Positions 1 through 10,089 of a stretch of DNA of 64,000 bases are shown here, one piece after another. Source of the DNA: Comamonadaceae bacterium (GTDB taxonomy: Bacteria; Pseudomonadota; Gammaproteobacteria; Burkholderiales; Burkholderiaceae); the NCBI GenBank assembly GCA_947374535.1, contig CANCCJ010000003.1, positions 1 through 64,000 on the forward strand, in the 5' to 3' direction. The first letter of the stretch is position 1; each line of letters begins with the position of its first letter. A program made the position numbers and the translations under genes. The notes under the pieces were generated by a model. That model made no database searches and was not told the origin of the DNA. It was given only the letters and a program-made list of their open reading frames with translations.

Positions 1-19
1 TATCTACGATTGCACTCAT
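1..19 (-). CDS. eno: Enolase, first codons only (partial)
   Basis: Only the first six codons lie in the window (MSAIVD, ATG at 19 reading leftwards). Comamonadaceae enolases commonly begin this way, and eno commonly follows pyrG and kdsA in Burkholderiales. A purine-rich GAGAGAG stretch about 12 bases upstream (within 20-45) can serve as ribosome binding site. Enolase interconverts 2-phosphoglycerate and phosphoenolpyruvate; PEP is the co-substrate of KdsA just upstream. The call rests on a very short peptide plus gene order. Confidence 0.6.
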
Positions 20-57
20 TGTCAGACTCTCTCAATTGAAAAATAAAAAGGGTGGTG

Positions 58-912
58 TTATGCGAAGTTGTCTTCTAAGAAAGGATTCTTTTTGGTCACA
101 GCATCCAGTTGCACCAAGGTTTCTAGCAAGGCTTTCATCTTGCTCAATGGCACGGCATTCGGGCCATCGGACCAAGCCTCTGAGGGGCAAGGGTGGGTTT
201 CCATGAACAAACCAGCCACACCGGCGGCTACGCCAGCGCGGGCCAGCACCGGCACCATTTCGCGGGCGCCGCCACTGACCGTGCCTTGGCCGCCAGGCTT
301 TTGCACCGAATGGGTCACGTCAAACACCACCGGCGCGCCAGTTTTGCGCATCTCGGCCAAGCTGGTCATGTCGGCAACCAAGTTGTTGTAGCCAAAGCTC
401 ACACCACGTTCACAGGCCAAGAAGTTGTCTTCGGGCAAGCCAACTTCGCGTGCGGCGTCGCGGGCTTTGTCGATGACGTTCTTCATATCCCAAGGGGCCA
501 AGAATTGGCCCTTCTTGATGTTCACAGGCTTGCCTGATTGCGCCACGGCACGGATGAAGTCGGTTTGGCGGCACAAGAAGGCGGGGGTTTGCAACACATC
601 GACCACGCTGGCCACGGTGGCGACTTGCGACGCGTCATGCACATCGGTGAGGATGGGCAAATGCAGTTGGCGGCGGACCTCATCGAGGATCCGCAAGCCG
701 GCGTCCATGCCCACGCCGCGCTTGGTGCTGCCCGACGAGCGGTTGGCTTTGTCGAACGAGCCCTTGTAGATCAGCGGAATGCCCAAGCCAGAGCAAATTT
801 CTTTGAGCTGGCCGGCCACATCCATCGACATTTCCAAACCTTCGATCGAGCAAGTGCCCGCGATCAAAAAGAAGGGCTGGTTTAAACCGACGTCAAATCC
901 GCAAAGTTTCAT
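58..912 (-). CDS. kdsA: 3-deoxy-8-phosphooctulonate synthase (Kdo-8-P synthase), metal-dependent type
   Basis: 284 residues, full family length. The enzyme condenses PEP with arabinose-5-phosphate to Kdo-8-phosphate for lipopolysaccharide inner core, in the cytosol. KANRSS lies at 55-60 and FLCRQTDF near 112-119. The four metal ligands known from the Aquifex enzyme are all present with matching spacing: Cys21, His201, Glu238 and Asp249. This marks the metal-dependent class; the E. coli enzyme has Asn in place of the Cys. The motif around Cys21 reads AGTCSIEG, where AGPC is more usual. It follows pyrG by 21 bases and precedes eno, a probable operon. Confidence 0.96.
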   Translation of the reverse strand: MKLCGFDVGLNQPFFLIAGTCSIEGLEMSMDVAGQLKEICSGLGIPLIYKGSFDKANRSSGSTKRGVGMDAGLRILDEVRRQLHLPILTDVHDASQVATVASVVDVLQTPAFLCRQTDFIRAVAQSGKPVNIKKGQFLAPWDMKNVIDKARDAAREVGLPEDNFLACERGVSFGYNNLVADMTSLAEMRKTGAPVVFDVTHSVQKPGGQGTVSGGAREMVPVLARAGVAAGVAGLFMETHPCPSEAWSDGPNAVPLSKMKALLETLVQLDAVTKKNPFLEDNFA

Positions 913-933
913 GACAGGTCCAGTGTTGACGGT

Positions 934-3867
<2,934 letters not shown>

Positions 3868-3936
3868 CTTTGCCAAGGTTTGCTCAGGTGGGCAGCCTTT
3901 AGACTTTGAACATCCACTTTTTCATCCCAAGTCCAC

Positions 3937-4386
3937 ATGAAACTCGACGTCAAAATTCTCGATCCCCGCATGGCCGAACAGTTGCCGCAATACGCCACGC
4001 CCGGTAGCGCTGGCCTCGACTTACGCGCTTGCTTGGATGCGCCCCTCACGCTAGAACCCAACGCGTGGCAACTGGTGCCCACAGGCATTGCCATTCATTT
4101 GGCTGATCCAGCCTATGCCGCTCTCATCTTGCCGCGCTCGGGTCTTGGCCACAAACACGGCATCGTGTTGGGCAATCTCGTGGGTTTGATTGACAGCGAC
4201 TACCAAGGGCAGCTGATGGTCAGCGCTTGGAACCGCAGTGATGTGGCGTTTACGTTAGAGCCAATGGAGCGCTTGGCGCAGTTGGTCATCGTGCCTGTGG
4301 TGCAAGCCCAGTTCAATGTTGTGACTGAGTTTGCAGCACCAACGGCGCGCGGTGAGGGCGGCTATGGCTCAACAGGCAAGAAGTAA
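3937..4386 (+). CDS. dut: dUTP diphosphatase (dUTPase)
   Basis: 149 residues, the usual size for the trimeric enzyme that hydrolyses dUTP to dUMP and pyrophosphate. The five conserved motifs are in order: [42 protein letters not shown], and the C-terminal [12 protein letters not shown] that closes over the active site. It probably shares a transcript with coaBC and is convergent with the FKBP gene 22 bases beyond its stop. Confidence 0.97.
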   Translation: MKLDVKILDPRMAEQLPQYATPGSAGLDLRACLDAPLTLEPNAWQLVPTGIAIHLADPAYAALILPRSGLGHKHGIVLGNLVGLIDSDYQGQLMVSAWNRSDVAFTLEPMERLAQLVIVPVVQAQFNVVTEFAAPTARGEGGYGSTGKK

Positions 4387-4408
4387 AACCCGTTGAGGGC
4401 CAGAGCGC

Positions 4409-4933
4409 TCAGTGCAACAAATCGTTGCCTGGTGCTTGTGCTTCGATTTTGAAAAAGCCCGTACCCAAGGTGCCGCGTTCTTGCTCGTCTTGCGTGGCTT
4501 CACGCACCGATTGCACATCCAAATGAATGCGAATCGCAATGCCTGCCAGCGGGTGGTTGCCGTCTAGCACCACATGTTCGGGGTAGAGCTCGGTGACGGT
4601 GTAGAGCACGTCTTGTGGTGCGTCTGGGTTGCAACCTGAGGGCAGGGCGTGACCCTCAACCGTGTGGCCTTCTTCAAGCTCTTTCGGGAAGTGCGTGCGC
4701 GCTTCTAAAAACACCAAGTTTTCGTCGTAGTCGCCAAAGGCTTCTTCGGGTTCGAGTTGTAAGTCGAGGTGGTCGCCGACGCTGAGGCCTTGTAGAGATT
4801 CTTCAAGCTTGGCGAGTAAATCATCGCCGCCCACCAAAAACTCGATGGGGCTGTCCAATTCGTCCAGCACTTCGCTCAAAGTGTCTTTCAAGGTCCAAGT
4901 TAAGCCGACCACGCAGTGTTGAGTAATTTTCAT
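4409..4933 (-). CDS. FKBP-type peptidyl-prolyl isomerase, SlyD-like
   Basis: 174 residues from the ATG at 4933; the frame stays open upstream but MKITQHCVVGLTWTLKD is the normal start. Split FKBP halves surround an insert-in-flap region, as in SlyD: GDHLDLQLEPEEAFGDYDE precedes the IF domain. The His-rich metal-binding tail of E. coli SlyD is missing, the C-terminus ending in APGNDLLH. It is expected to catalyse proline isomerisation and act as a cytosolic folding helper. It is divergent from roxA with only 19 bases between start codons, so their promoters probably lie inside each other's coding sequence. Confidence 0.85.
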   Translation of the reverse strand: MKITQHCVVGLTWTLKDTLSEVLDELDSPIEFLVGGDDLLAKLEESLQGLSVGDHLDLQLEPEEAFGDYDENLVFLEARTHFPKELEEGHTVEGHALPSGCNPDAPQDVLYTVTELYPEHVVLDGNHPLAGIAIRIHLDVQSVREATQDEQERGTLGTGFFKIEAQAPGNDLLH

Positions 4934-4952
4934 AAGGCAAAATTGTCGCACG

Positions 4953-6083
4953 ATGAATGTGAAAAAACCCCTGACCCTGCTCGGTGGCATCAGCCCTGCC
5001 GAATTTATGAGTACCTATTGGCAGCGCAAGCCCTTGTTGGTGCGACAAGCCATCCCAGAGTTCAAAGCCTTGCTGAGCCGCCCCGAGCTGTTTGACTTGG
5101 CCGAACAAAATGAGGTGGAGTCCCGTTTGGTGATGGGGGCCAATAACGGCAAGCGTGACTGGCAAATGCAACGTGGCCCCTTCAAACGCCGCGCCATCCC
5201 CAAGCTGACTGAGCGTGATTGGACCTTGTTGGTGCAAGGCGTGGACCTGCATGACGACCGTGTGGCGAGCCTGATGCAGCAATTCCGCTTCATCCCAGAC
5301 GCCCGTTTGGACGATGTGATGATCAGCTACGCCACCGAAGGCGGCGGCGTCGGCCCGCATTTTGACAGCTACGACGTGTTCTTGTTGCAAGCTCACGGTC
5401 AACGCCGCTGGCGCATTGGCCGACAAAAAGACTTGTCGCTGCTCCCCGACATGCCATTGAAAATTTTGGCCAACTTCAAGCCCGAGCACGACTGGGTGCT
5501 CAACCCCGGTGACATGCTTTATCTGCCACCTCGCTATGCCCATGACGGCATTGCACAAGGTGAGTGCATGACGTATTCGGTTGGTTTTCGTGTGCCCCAA
5601 ACCGGTGACTTGGCCCGTGAATTGTTGGTGCGTTTGAGCGAAGGTGCCGAAGAAGTTGCCGGCTGCGATTTGTACCAAGATGCCGAACAGCCCGCCGTGT
5701 CTAAACCCGCAGCGATGCCTGAAGGTTTGGCTGAATTTGCAAAATCAGCTATGCAAAAGGCGTTAAAAGATCCTAAAGCCTTGCAACGCGCCCTAGGTGA
5801 GTACTTGACGGAGCCTAAAGCCAATGTTTGGTTTGAGATTGGCGACACACCTAATCAGCTCAAATCCGTGCGTTTAGACAGACGTAGCAAGATGATGTAT
5901 GACGCACATCACATTTTCTTGAACGGCGAAAGCTGGCGTGCGGCAGGTAAAGACGCTGCGTTGATGCGTCAGTTGGCTGATGCCCGTGAATTGGGTAAGG
6001 TCGACCTTGCCCAAGCCAGCCCCGAGGCCCTGAGTTTGTTGATGGAGTGGTGTGACGATGGCTGGCTCCATGCTGGTGCGTAA
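4953..6083 (+). CDS. roxA: Cupin/JmjC-type ribosomal oxygenase (50S L16 arginine hydroxylase family)
   Basis: 376 residues. It resembles E. coli YcfD/RoxA, a 2-oxoglutarate Fe(II) oxygenase that hydroxylates Arg81 of ribosomal protein L16. The iron triad is visible: His136 and Asp138 in PHFDSYDVF, and His197 in LPPRYAHDG. The N-terminal MSTYWQRKPLLVRQA matches the family. The C-terminal 150 residues form the dimerisation and winged-helix-like part. The neighbour is a SlyD-like FKBP, also a protein-synthesis-side factor. L16 as substrate is inferred from the family. Confidence 0.85.
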   Translation: MNVKKPLTLLGGISPAEFMSTYWQRKPLLVRQAIPEFKALLSRPELFDLAEQNEVESRLVMGANNGKRDWQMQRGPFKRRAIPKLTERDWTLLVQGVDLHDDRVASLMQQFRFIPDARLDDVMISYATEGGGVGPHFDSYDVFLLQAHGQRRWRIGRQKDLSLLPDMPLKILANFKPEHDWVLNPGDMLYLPPRYAHDGIAQGECMTYSVGFRVPQTGDLARELLVRLSEGAEEVAGCDLYQDAEQPAVSKPAAMPEGLAEFAKSAMQKALKDPKALQRALGEYLTEPKANVWFEIGDTPNQLKSVRLDRRSKMMYDAHHIFLNGESWRAAGKDAALMRQLADARELGKVDLAQASPEALSLLMEWCDDGWLHAGA

Positions 6084-6093
6084 TCTTTGTAAA

Positions 6094-6122
6094 TTGACGC
6101 CTGACTGACTGATAAATCTAAT
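6094..6122 (+). promoter_or_regulatory. Sigma-70-type promoter for the small lipoprotein gene
   Basis: TTGACG at 6094-6099, a 17-base spacer, then TCTAAT at 6117-6122, close to consensus. A separate perfect TATAAT at 6140-6145 has no good -35 element but would place the transcript start near 6152, exactly at the foot of the first leader hairpin. Either could drive the gene at 6247. Confidence 0.6.
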
Positions 6123-6151
6123 AGTTATGGGATTTACCCTATAATTTGCCG

Positions 6152-6217
6152 CTAAGTTGTAGAGCTCGAGTCTCTCAACTTAGTTGTGGTGCGAGCCACA
6201 GCAATTTCCGGAAATTG
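6152..6217 (+). other. Structured 5' leader: three consecutive hairpins upstream of the lipoprotein
   Basis: Three perfect or near-perfect inverted repeats follow each other. Hairpin 1, 6152-6183: CTAAGTTG pairs with CAACTTAG, extended by AGAG/CTCT across a one-base bulge. Hairpin 2, 6185-6200: TGTGG pairs with CCACA. Hairpin 3, 6202-6217: the 16-base palindrome CAATTTCCGGAAATTG, followed by TTTT. A C-run at 6225-6230 then precedes the AAGGA ribosome binding site (6234-6238) and could pair with it. No known riboswitch class was recognised. Confidence 0.6.
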
Positions 6218-6246
6218 TTTTCATCCCCCCTTTAAGGAAAATTCAA

Positions 6247-6420
6247 ATGAACAAGTCAATCCTGTTGGCATCTCTCTTGGCTGCTGCTGCTCTCGTCGCT
6301 TGCGGCAAAAAAGAAGCCCCAGCTGTTGAAGCCGCTCCTGCTGCTGCCTCTGCTGCTGTTGAAGCCGCTGCTCCAGCTTCTGAAGCCGCTGCTCCAGCTT
6401 CTGAAGCCGCCAGCAAGTAA
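6247..6420 (+). CDS. Small Ala/Pro-rich lipoprotein
   Basis: 57 residues from the ATG at 6247, eight bases after AAGGA. A signal peptide (MNKS then a hydrophobic stretch) ends in the lipobox LVAC with Cys19 as lipidation site, followed by GKKEAP and a low-complexity Ala/Pro/Glu/Ser tail made of short EAAAPAS repeats. The mature protein would be under 40 residues, anchored to a membrane and probably disordered. Short lipoproteins of this look are widespread in Comamonadaceae and have no known function. An upstream promoter, a long structured leader and a strong terminator mark it as an independent, probably well expressed unit. Confidence 0.75.
   Translation: MNKSILLASLLAAAALVACGKKEAPAVEAAPAAASAAVEAAAPASEAAAPASEAASK
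6361..6411 (+). repeat. Tandem 21-base repeat inside the lipoprotein gene
   Basis: Two exact copies of a 21-base unit (6361-6381 and 6382-6402, beginning GAAGCCGCTG) plus a 9-base partial third copy with one change. It encodes EAAAPAS twice. Copy number could vary by slippage in multiples of seven residues without shifting the frame. Confidence 0.85.
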
Positions 6421-6440
6421 TCAGTTTTCGAACTGAATGC

Positions 6441-6466
6441 AAAAGCCACCCTAGGGTGGCTTTTTT
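6441..6466. terminator. Rho-independent terminator between the lipoprotein gene and the MBL hydrolase gene
   Basis: AAAAGCCACC (6441-6450), loop CTAG, GGTGGCTTTT (6455-6464) with a T-run. The flanking A-run makes it usable from both sides, serving the plus-strand lipoprotein and the minus-strand MBL gene. Confidence 0.9.
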
Positions 6467-6487
6467 CATGGGCGATTCAAACGTGAC

Positions 6488-7273
6488 CTAGACCTCAATC
6501 CAAGCCGATCCTGCAATCGGGTCGGCTACGTCAATGTCCAAAGGCGCACACCCCAAAGCGCCGCTGAGGCTGGCGCGGGCCAATTCGGGGGTGTTGTTGC
6601 GTTCGCTCAAGTGTGCGGCGATGACGCGGCTCATGTTGGCATGTTTGACTTGCGCCAACAAGTTGGCGGCCGCATGGTTTGCCAAATGCCCCCAAGGGCC
6701 CGCCACGCGCTGTTTCAGAAAACTGGGGTACGACGACTGCTGCAACAAATCAGGGTCATGGTTGGCCTCTAGCAGCAAGGCGTGGCAGCCTTGCAAAACC
6801 GTCACCACATGCGATGACGCGTGGCCTAAATCGGTGACAACACCTAAACATCGGTTGCCATCTGAACACCGCAGTTGCAAGGGCTCGCGTGCATCGTGGG
6901 GCACCGTAAATGGCATGGCATGTAAGGCACCCAGTTCAATGGGGCAACTGTCACGCGCCACATTCAGCAAATGTTGATAGGGCAGCCATGTGTCGTTGGC
7001 GATGGCCAGCCAAGTGCCTTGACTCATCCACAGTGGCGTGGCGTATCGTTTGACAAAGCTGCGCGCGCAGCCAATGTGGTCGCCGTGTTCGTGGGTGATG
7101 AAAATGGCATCGAGCGCGTCAGCGCTTGTGCCTGCCTCGGTCAAACGCGCTTCAAGATCACGCAAGCGCAAGCCGCAATCGATCAGCAATCGGGTGGTGT
7201 GCCCACCACTTTGGGATTCAACCAAAGTGGCGTTGCCTGAGCTGCCACTGCCCAAGCTTTTAAAGCGCAGCAT
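6488..7273 (-). CDS. Metallo-beta-lactamase fold hydrolase (YycJ/WalJ-like)
   Basis: 261 residues. The metal-binding motif THEHGDHIG gives His61, His63, Asp65 and His66; further ligands are expected in VPHDAREP, VVTDLGHAS and AAHLSERNN. The opening RFKSLGSGSSGNATLVE is typical of the YycJ subgroup of small MBL-fold proteins, some of which act as 5'-3' exonucleases or phosphodiesterases. No zinc-fingers or extra domains are seen. It is the last gene of the minus-strand run behind bamC, 26 bases away. Substrate unknown. Confidence 0.8.
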   Translation of the reverse strand: MLRFKSLGSGSSGNATLVESQSGGHTTRLLIDCGLRLRDLEARLTEAGTSADALDAIFITHEHGDHIGCARSFVKRYATPLWMSQGTWLAIANDTWLPYQHLLNVARDSCPIELGALHAMPFTVPHDAREPLQLRCSDGNRCLGVVTDLGHASSHVVTVLQGCHALLLEANHDPDLLQQSSYPSFLKQRVAGPWGHLANHAAANLLAQVKHANMSRVIAAHLSERNNTPELARASLSGALGCAPLDIDVADPIAGSAWIEV

Positions 7274-7299
7274 GGCGCGGCGTCAGACGAGGGCGCCAA

Positions 7300-8400
7300 T
7301 CAGCGCAGATCGTCGGCCATGAGCTTCAGAATGCGCTGTGTGACGGGGCTATTCAAGGTTTTGCCAGCCACGTCTTGAACCGTGACTTCTGACGCGCTGT
7401 CTGTCTTACGCACAACAATGCGGTATTTCACAGGGCCAGCATCGGGGGTTGAGCCACTGAACATTTTGCTGAAGAAACCTTTTTCTTCTTTGGTGGCGGT
7501 GTCCACGTAGCGCACGAAGTAAACGCCTTGCGCGCGGTCACGGTCTTCTACGGTGAAGCCGGTACGGTCCAGTGCCAAGCCGACGCGGCGCCAAGCGACG
7601 TCAAACGAATCGGGAATGCTCAGCAAGGTGGCATCGTCTTTGGTGACCAAAGCTGTTTTGGTCACCACCGGTTCAGCGGGCGCTGTGCTTGCTTTGGCTT
7701 GTTCGGCAGAAACGCCGAGCTTGACCATCAAGCGGCTCAAGAATTCAGCTTCCAACTCAGGGTCGCTTGGGCGCGGAACCCAGATGGTGCCCGACTTGGT
7801 TTGATCTTTGTATTCTTCAACCATGCCACGGTGTGTCACGAAGATGTCGACGCCTCCGGTGCTGTTGCGTTCAATGCGGGTACGGAACTTGTCACGCTCA
7901 CCGGATGAATACAAACCATCCAGTACTTTGCCCAGCGAGCGACGGATAAAGTCTTGTGGAATCTTGGCGCGGTTCTCAGCCCATTCGGTTTCAAGTAAAC
8001 CCAGTTGCTGTTGTTCAATGACGAACTGAAAGCCGTTGTCTTTCCAAAACTCTTGCACGATCGGCCAGACCGCATCTGCAGAGCGGTTGACGACTAACCA
8101 GCGTTGTTTGCCATCGCGCTCAATGCGAACGTCATTCACTTGTTTGGCGGCTGTTGCGTCCACAGCCGCGACTGGGCGAACGCCCATGCTGCTGGCCGTC
8201 ACAGGGCCGCCAGGCACGGTGTAGCGAGTGTCGCGTGTGAGTTGTGTTAAGTCTGGTGGAATGTCCAGCGGTACAACCTTGGTGCCACCTTCGGTTTTGT
8301 AGTTGACCTTGTCGCCATCCATCAGGGAGCCACAGCCGCTGAGCAAAGCAAGAGTGGTCAGCGCAACCGCTGTGCGATTAGAAACAATAGAAATTTTCAC
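7300..8400 (-). CDS. bamC: Outer membrane protein assembly factor BamC (NlpB) lipoprotein
   Basis: 366 residues from a GTG start at 8400; the frame continues upstream into dapA, but the signal peptide SIVSNRTAVALTTLALLSGC with lipobox LSGC (Cys23) begins right there. BamC is an accessory lipoprotein of the beta-barrel assembly machine. Two helix-grip-like domains are expected, about 110-215 and 265-360; LVVNRSADAVWPIVQEFW matches the first. The position 20 bases behind dapA is the same linkage as dapA-nlpB in E. coli. Confidence 0.88.
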   Translation of the reverse strand: MKISIVSNRTAVALTTLALLSGCGSLMDGDKVNYKTEGGTKVVPLDIPPDLTQLTRDTRYTVPGGPVTASSMGVRPVAAVDATAAKQVNDVRIERDGKQRWLVVNRSADAVWPIVQEFWKDNGFQFVIEQQQLGLLETEWAENRAKIPQDFIRRSLGKVLDGLYSSGERDKFRTRIERNSTGGVDIFVTHRGMVEEYKDQTKSGTIWVPRPSDPELEAEFLSRLMVKLGVSAEQAKASTAPAEPVVTKTALVTKDDATLLSIPDSFDVAWRRVGLALDRTGFTVEDRDRAQGVYFVRYVDTATKEEKGFFSKMFSGSTPDAGPVKYRIVVRKTDSASEVTVQDVAGKTLNSPVTQRILKLMADDLR

Positions 8401-8420
8401 AGCCAAGGCCTTTTTAACAA

Positions 8421-9314
8421 TCAGATCAAACCAGCAGCGCGCAATGCGCCTTCCACGATGGGGGCGTTGGCAGGGGTGAGTTCCGTCATGGGCAAACGCA
8501 GGGTTGGGCCTGCGAGGCCCATGCGGTGCATAGCCCATTTCACGGGAATGGGGTTGGCTTCCACAAACAGGTGTTTGTGAACAGGCATCAACTTGAATTG
8601 GATTTCCATGGCGCGCTTGACGTCGCCAGCAATCGCGGCCACGCACAGCTCATGCATCAAACGAGGGGCCACGTTGGCTGTCACGCTGATGTTGCCTTGG
8701 CCACCGCACAGCATCAAAGCCACGGCAGTGGGATCATCACCCGAGTAAACAGCAAAGCCTTTAGGCACATCACGAATCAACCACTCGGCGCGCTCGATGT
8801 TGCCTGTGGCTTCTTTGATGCCCACGATGCCTGGCACTTGGGTCAAGCGCAGCACGGTGTCGTGCGCCATATCGGCTACTGAGCGGCCGGGGACGTTGTA
8901 CAAAATCACGGGCAAGTCCACCGCTTCGGCGATGGCTTTGAAGTGCAGGTATTGGCCTTCTTGCGTAGGCTTGTTGTAGTAGGGCACCACTTGAAGTTGG
9001 CAATGTGCGCCAACTTTCTTGGCGAACTTGGCCAGCTCAATCGCTTCAGCGGTCGAGTTAGCGCCGCAGCCGGCCATGATGGGCACATGACGCTCGGTGT
9101 GTTTGGCGGCCTGCTCCACAGACACGCGGATGATTTCGCAGTGTTCTTCCACGTTGACCGTGGGGGACTCACCGGTGGTCCCCACGACGCCGATGCAATC
9201 GGTGCCTTCGGCAATGTGCCAATCAATCAGTCTACGCAGAGCGGAATAGTCGACGCTGCCGTCTGTGTGCATGGGGGTGGTCAATGCCACGATGCTGCCG
9301 GTAATGGGTGTCAT
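8421..9314 (-). CDS. dapA: 4-hydroxy-tetrahydrodipicolinate synthase
   Basis: 297 residues from the ATG at 9314; an in-frame TTG six codons earlier (9332) is possible but has no ribosome binding site. It condenses pyruvate with aspartate semialdehyde, the first committed step to diaminopimelate and lysine. GTTGESPTV binds the substrate carboxylate, the Tyr of ILYNVPGRS and the Schiff-base Lys of VGIKEATGN are present, and YSGDDPTA follows. It is upstream of bamC and downstream of a methyltransferase on the same strand. Confidence 0.96.
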   Translation of the reverse strand: MTPITGSIVALTTPMHTDGSVDYSALRRLIDWHIAEGTDCIGVVGTTGESPTVNVEEHCEIIRVSVEQAAKHTERHVPIMAGCGANSTAEAIELAKFAKKVGAHCQLQVVPYYNKPTQEGQYLHFKAIAEAVDLPVILYNVPGRSVADMAHDTVLRLTQVPGIVGIKEATGNIERAEWLIRDVPKGFAVYSGDDPTAVALMLCGGQGNISVTANVAPRLMHELCVAAIAGDVKRAMEIQFKLMPVHKHLFVEANPIPVKWAMHRMGLAGPTLRLPMTELTPANAPIVEGALRAAGLI

Positions 9315-9369
9315 GTCCGTTGGTTCGGTCAAGGAAAAACGTTCATTCTAGCGAGTGCCAATGACGTTT

Positions 9370-9927
9370 TTAGTTAGAAATAGCGTAACGAACCGGTGTT
9401 GGCGTATCGCTAGTCTCGCGGATGGCGACGATGCGCTGCACAAACCTATCTGGCTGGGCCATAAACCCCTCTTCAAAACCGACCACGCGCAAGCCTTGGC
9501 ACACGCTCAGAAGCTCGCCAGAGTGCAGCAAAAATTCAGGGCGAGATGGCTTGCCGACGGTTTCGTTGCCAGCGGAGAAGGTTTCGTAGATCAACACACC
9601 GTTGGGCGCGAGGCTTGCCAAGATCTGTGGCCACAAAGGGCGCCATAGGTAGTTGGTGACGACCACACCGTCAAATGTTCGGCTAGTCAGTGGCCAAGAG
9701 CCGTTCTCGATATCGGCGCACACCGCTTCGCCTAAGGGGCTGACAGCGTCGATGGCTTCTGGGTTGCGGTCCACGCCCACGACCGTGTGGCCCAACGCCG
9801 CAAAGTGGCGCATGTGGCGTCCGTGTCCACAGGCAATGTCGAGCACCGTGCTTGGCGCTGTCAACAAATGCGACCAGCGCGTGACCCAAGCAGAGGGGGG
9901 CTCTTGCCCATGTAAAAGCGAGCTCAT
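9370..9927 (-). CDS. Class I SAM-dependent methyltransferase
   Basis: 185 residues. The glycine-rich SAM loop VLDIACGHGRHMRHFA (about 29-44) and the acidic end of beta strand 2, VVGVDRNPEA, define a Rossmann-fold methyltransferase. A post-I region with ADIENGSWPL and VVVTNYLWRP follows. The compact size suggests a small-molecule methylase of the TehB or UbiE-like type rather than an rRNA enzyme. The start overlaps closely with the stop of a small membrane peptide gene. Substrate cannot be told from sequence. Confidence 0.8.
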   Translation of the reverse strand: MSSLLHGQEPPSAWVTRWSHLLTAPSTVLDIACGHGRHMRHFAALGHTVVGVDRNPEAIDAVSPLGEAVCADIENGSWPLTSRTFDGVVVTNYLWRPLWPQILASLAPNGVLIYETFSAGNETVGKPSRPEFLLHSGELLSVCQGLRVVGFEEGFMAQPDRFVQRIVAIRETSDTPTPVRYAISN

Positions 9928-9928
9928 C

Positions 9929-10081
9929 TCAGAAACATCCCCACACTTGGTTGGCCAAGGTCAACAAAAAATTAGGTTGCAAATACAAAGACAAAACAGC
10001 CAGCAGTACAGCCACGCAGACCAAGCCAATCACAGCTTGGCGAAACACATGTTGCAGAGGCGGGCGTTCGGTTGGGCGCAT
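9929..10081 (-). CDS. Small single-span membrane protein, 50 residues
   Basis: ATG at 10081, stop TGA at 9929-9931, two bases from nothing: the methyltransferase ATG (9925-9927) begins one base after this stop, and the MFS stop (10090-10092) is only eight bases upstream. The peptide is MRPTERPPLQHVF, then a hydrophobic segment of about 22 residues (AVIGLVCVAVLLAVLSLYL), then a short polar tail ending WGCF. One transmembrane helix with a positively charged N-terminus suggests N-in orientation. The tight packing between two genes on the same strand argues for real translation. No homologue recognised. Confidence 0.6.
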   Translation of the reverse strand: MRPTERPPLQHVFRQAVIGLVCVAVLLAVLSLYLQPNFLLTLANQVWGCF

Positions 10082-10089
10082 GTCAAGCC

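Noticed and set aside
7300..8646. N-terminal extension of bamC reaching to 8646
   Set aside because: The extra 82 codons overlap dapA and precede a clear lipoprotein signal peptide; the GTG at 8400 is the sensible start.
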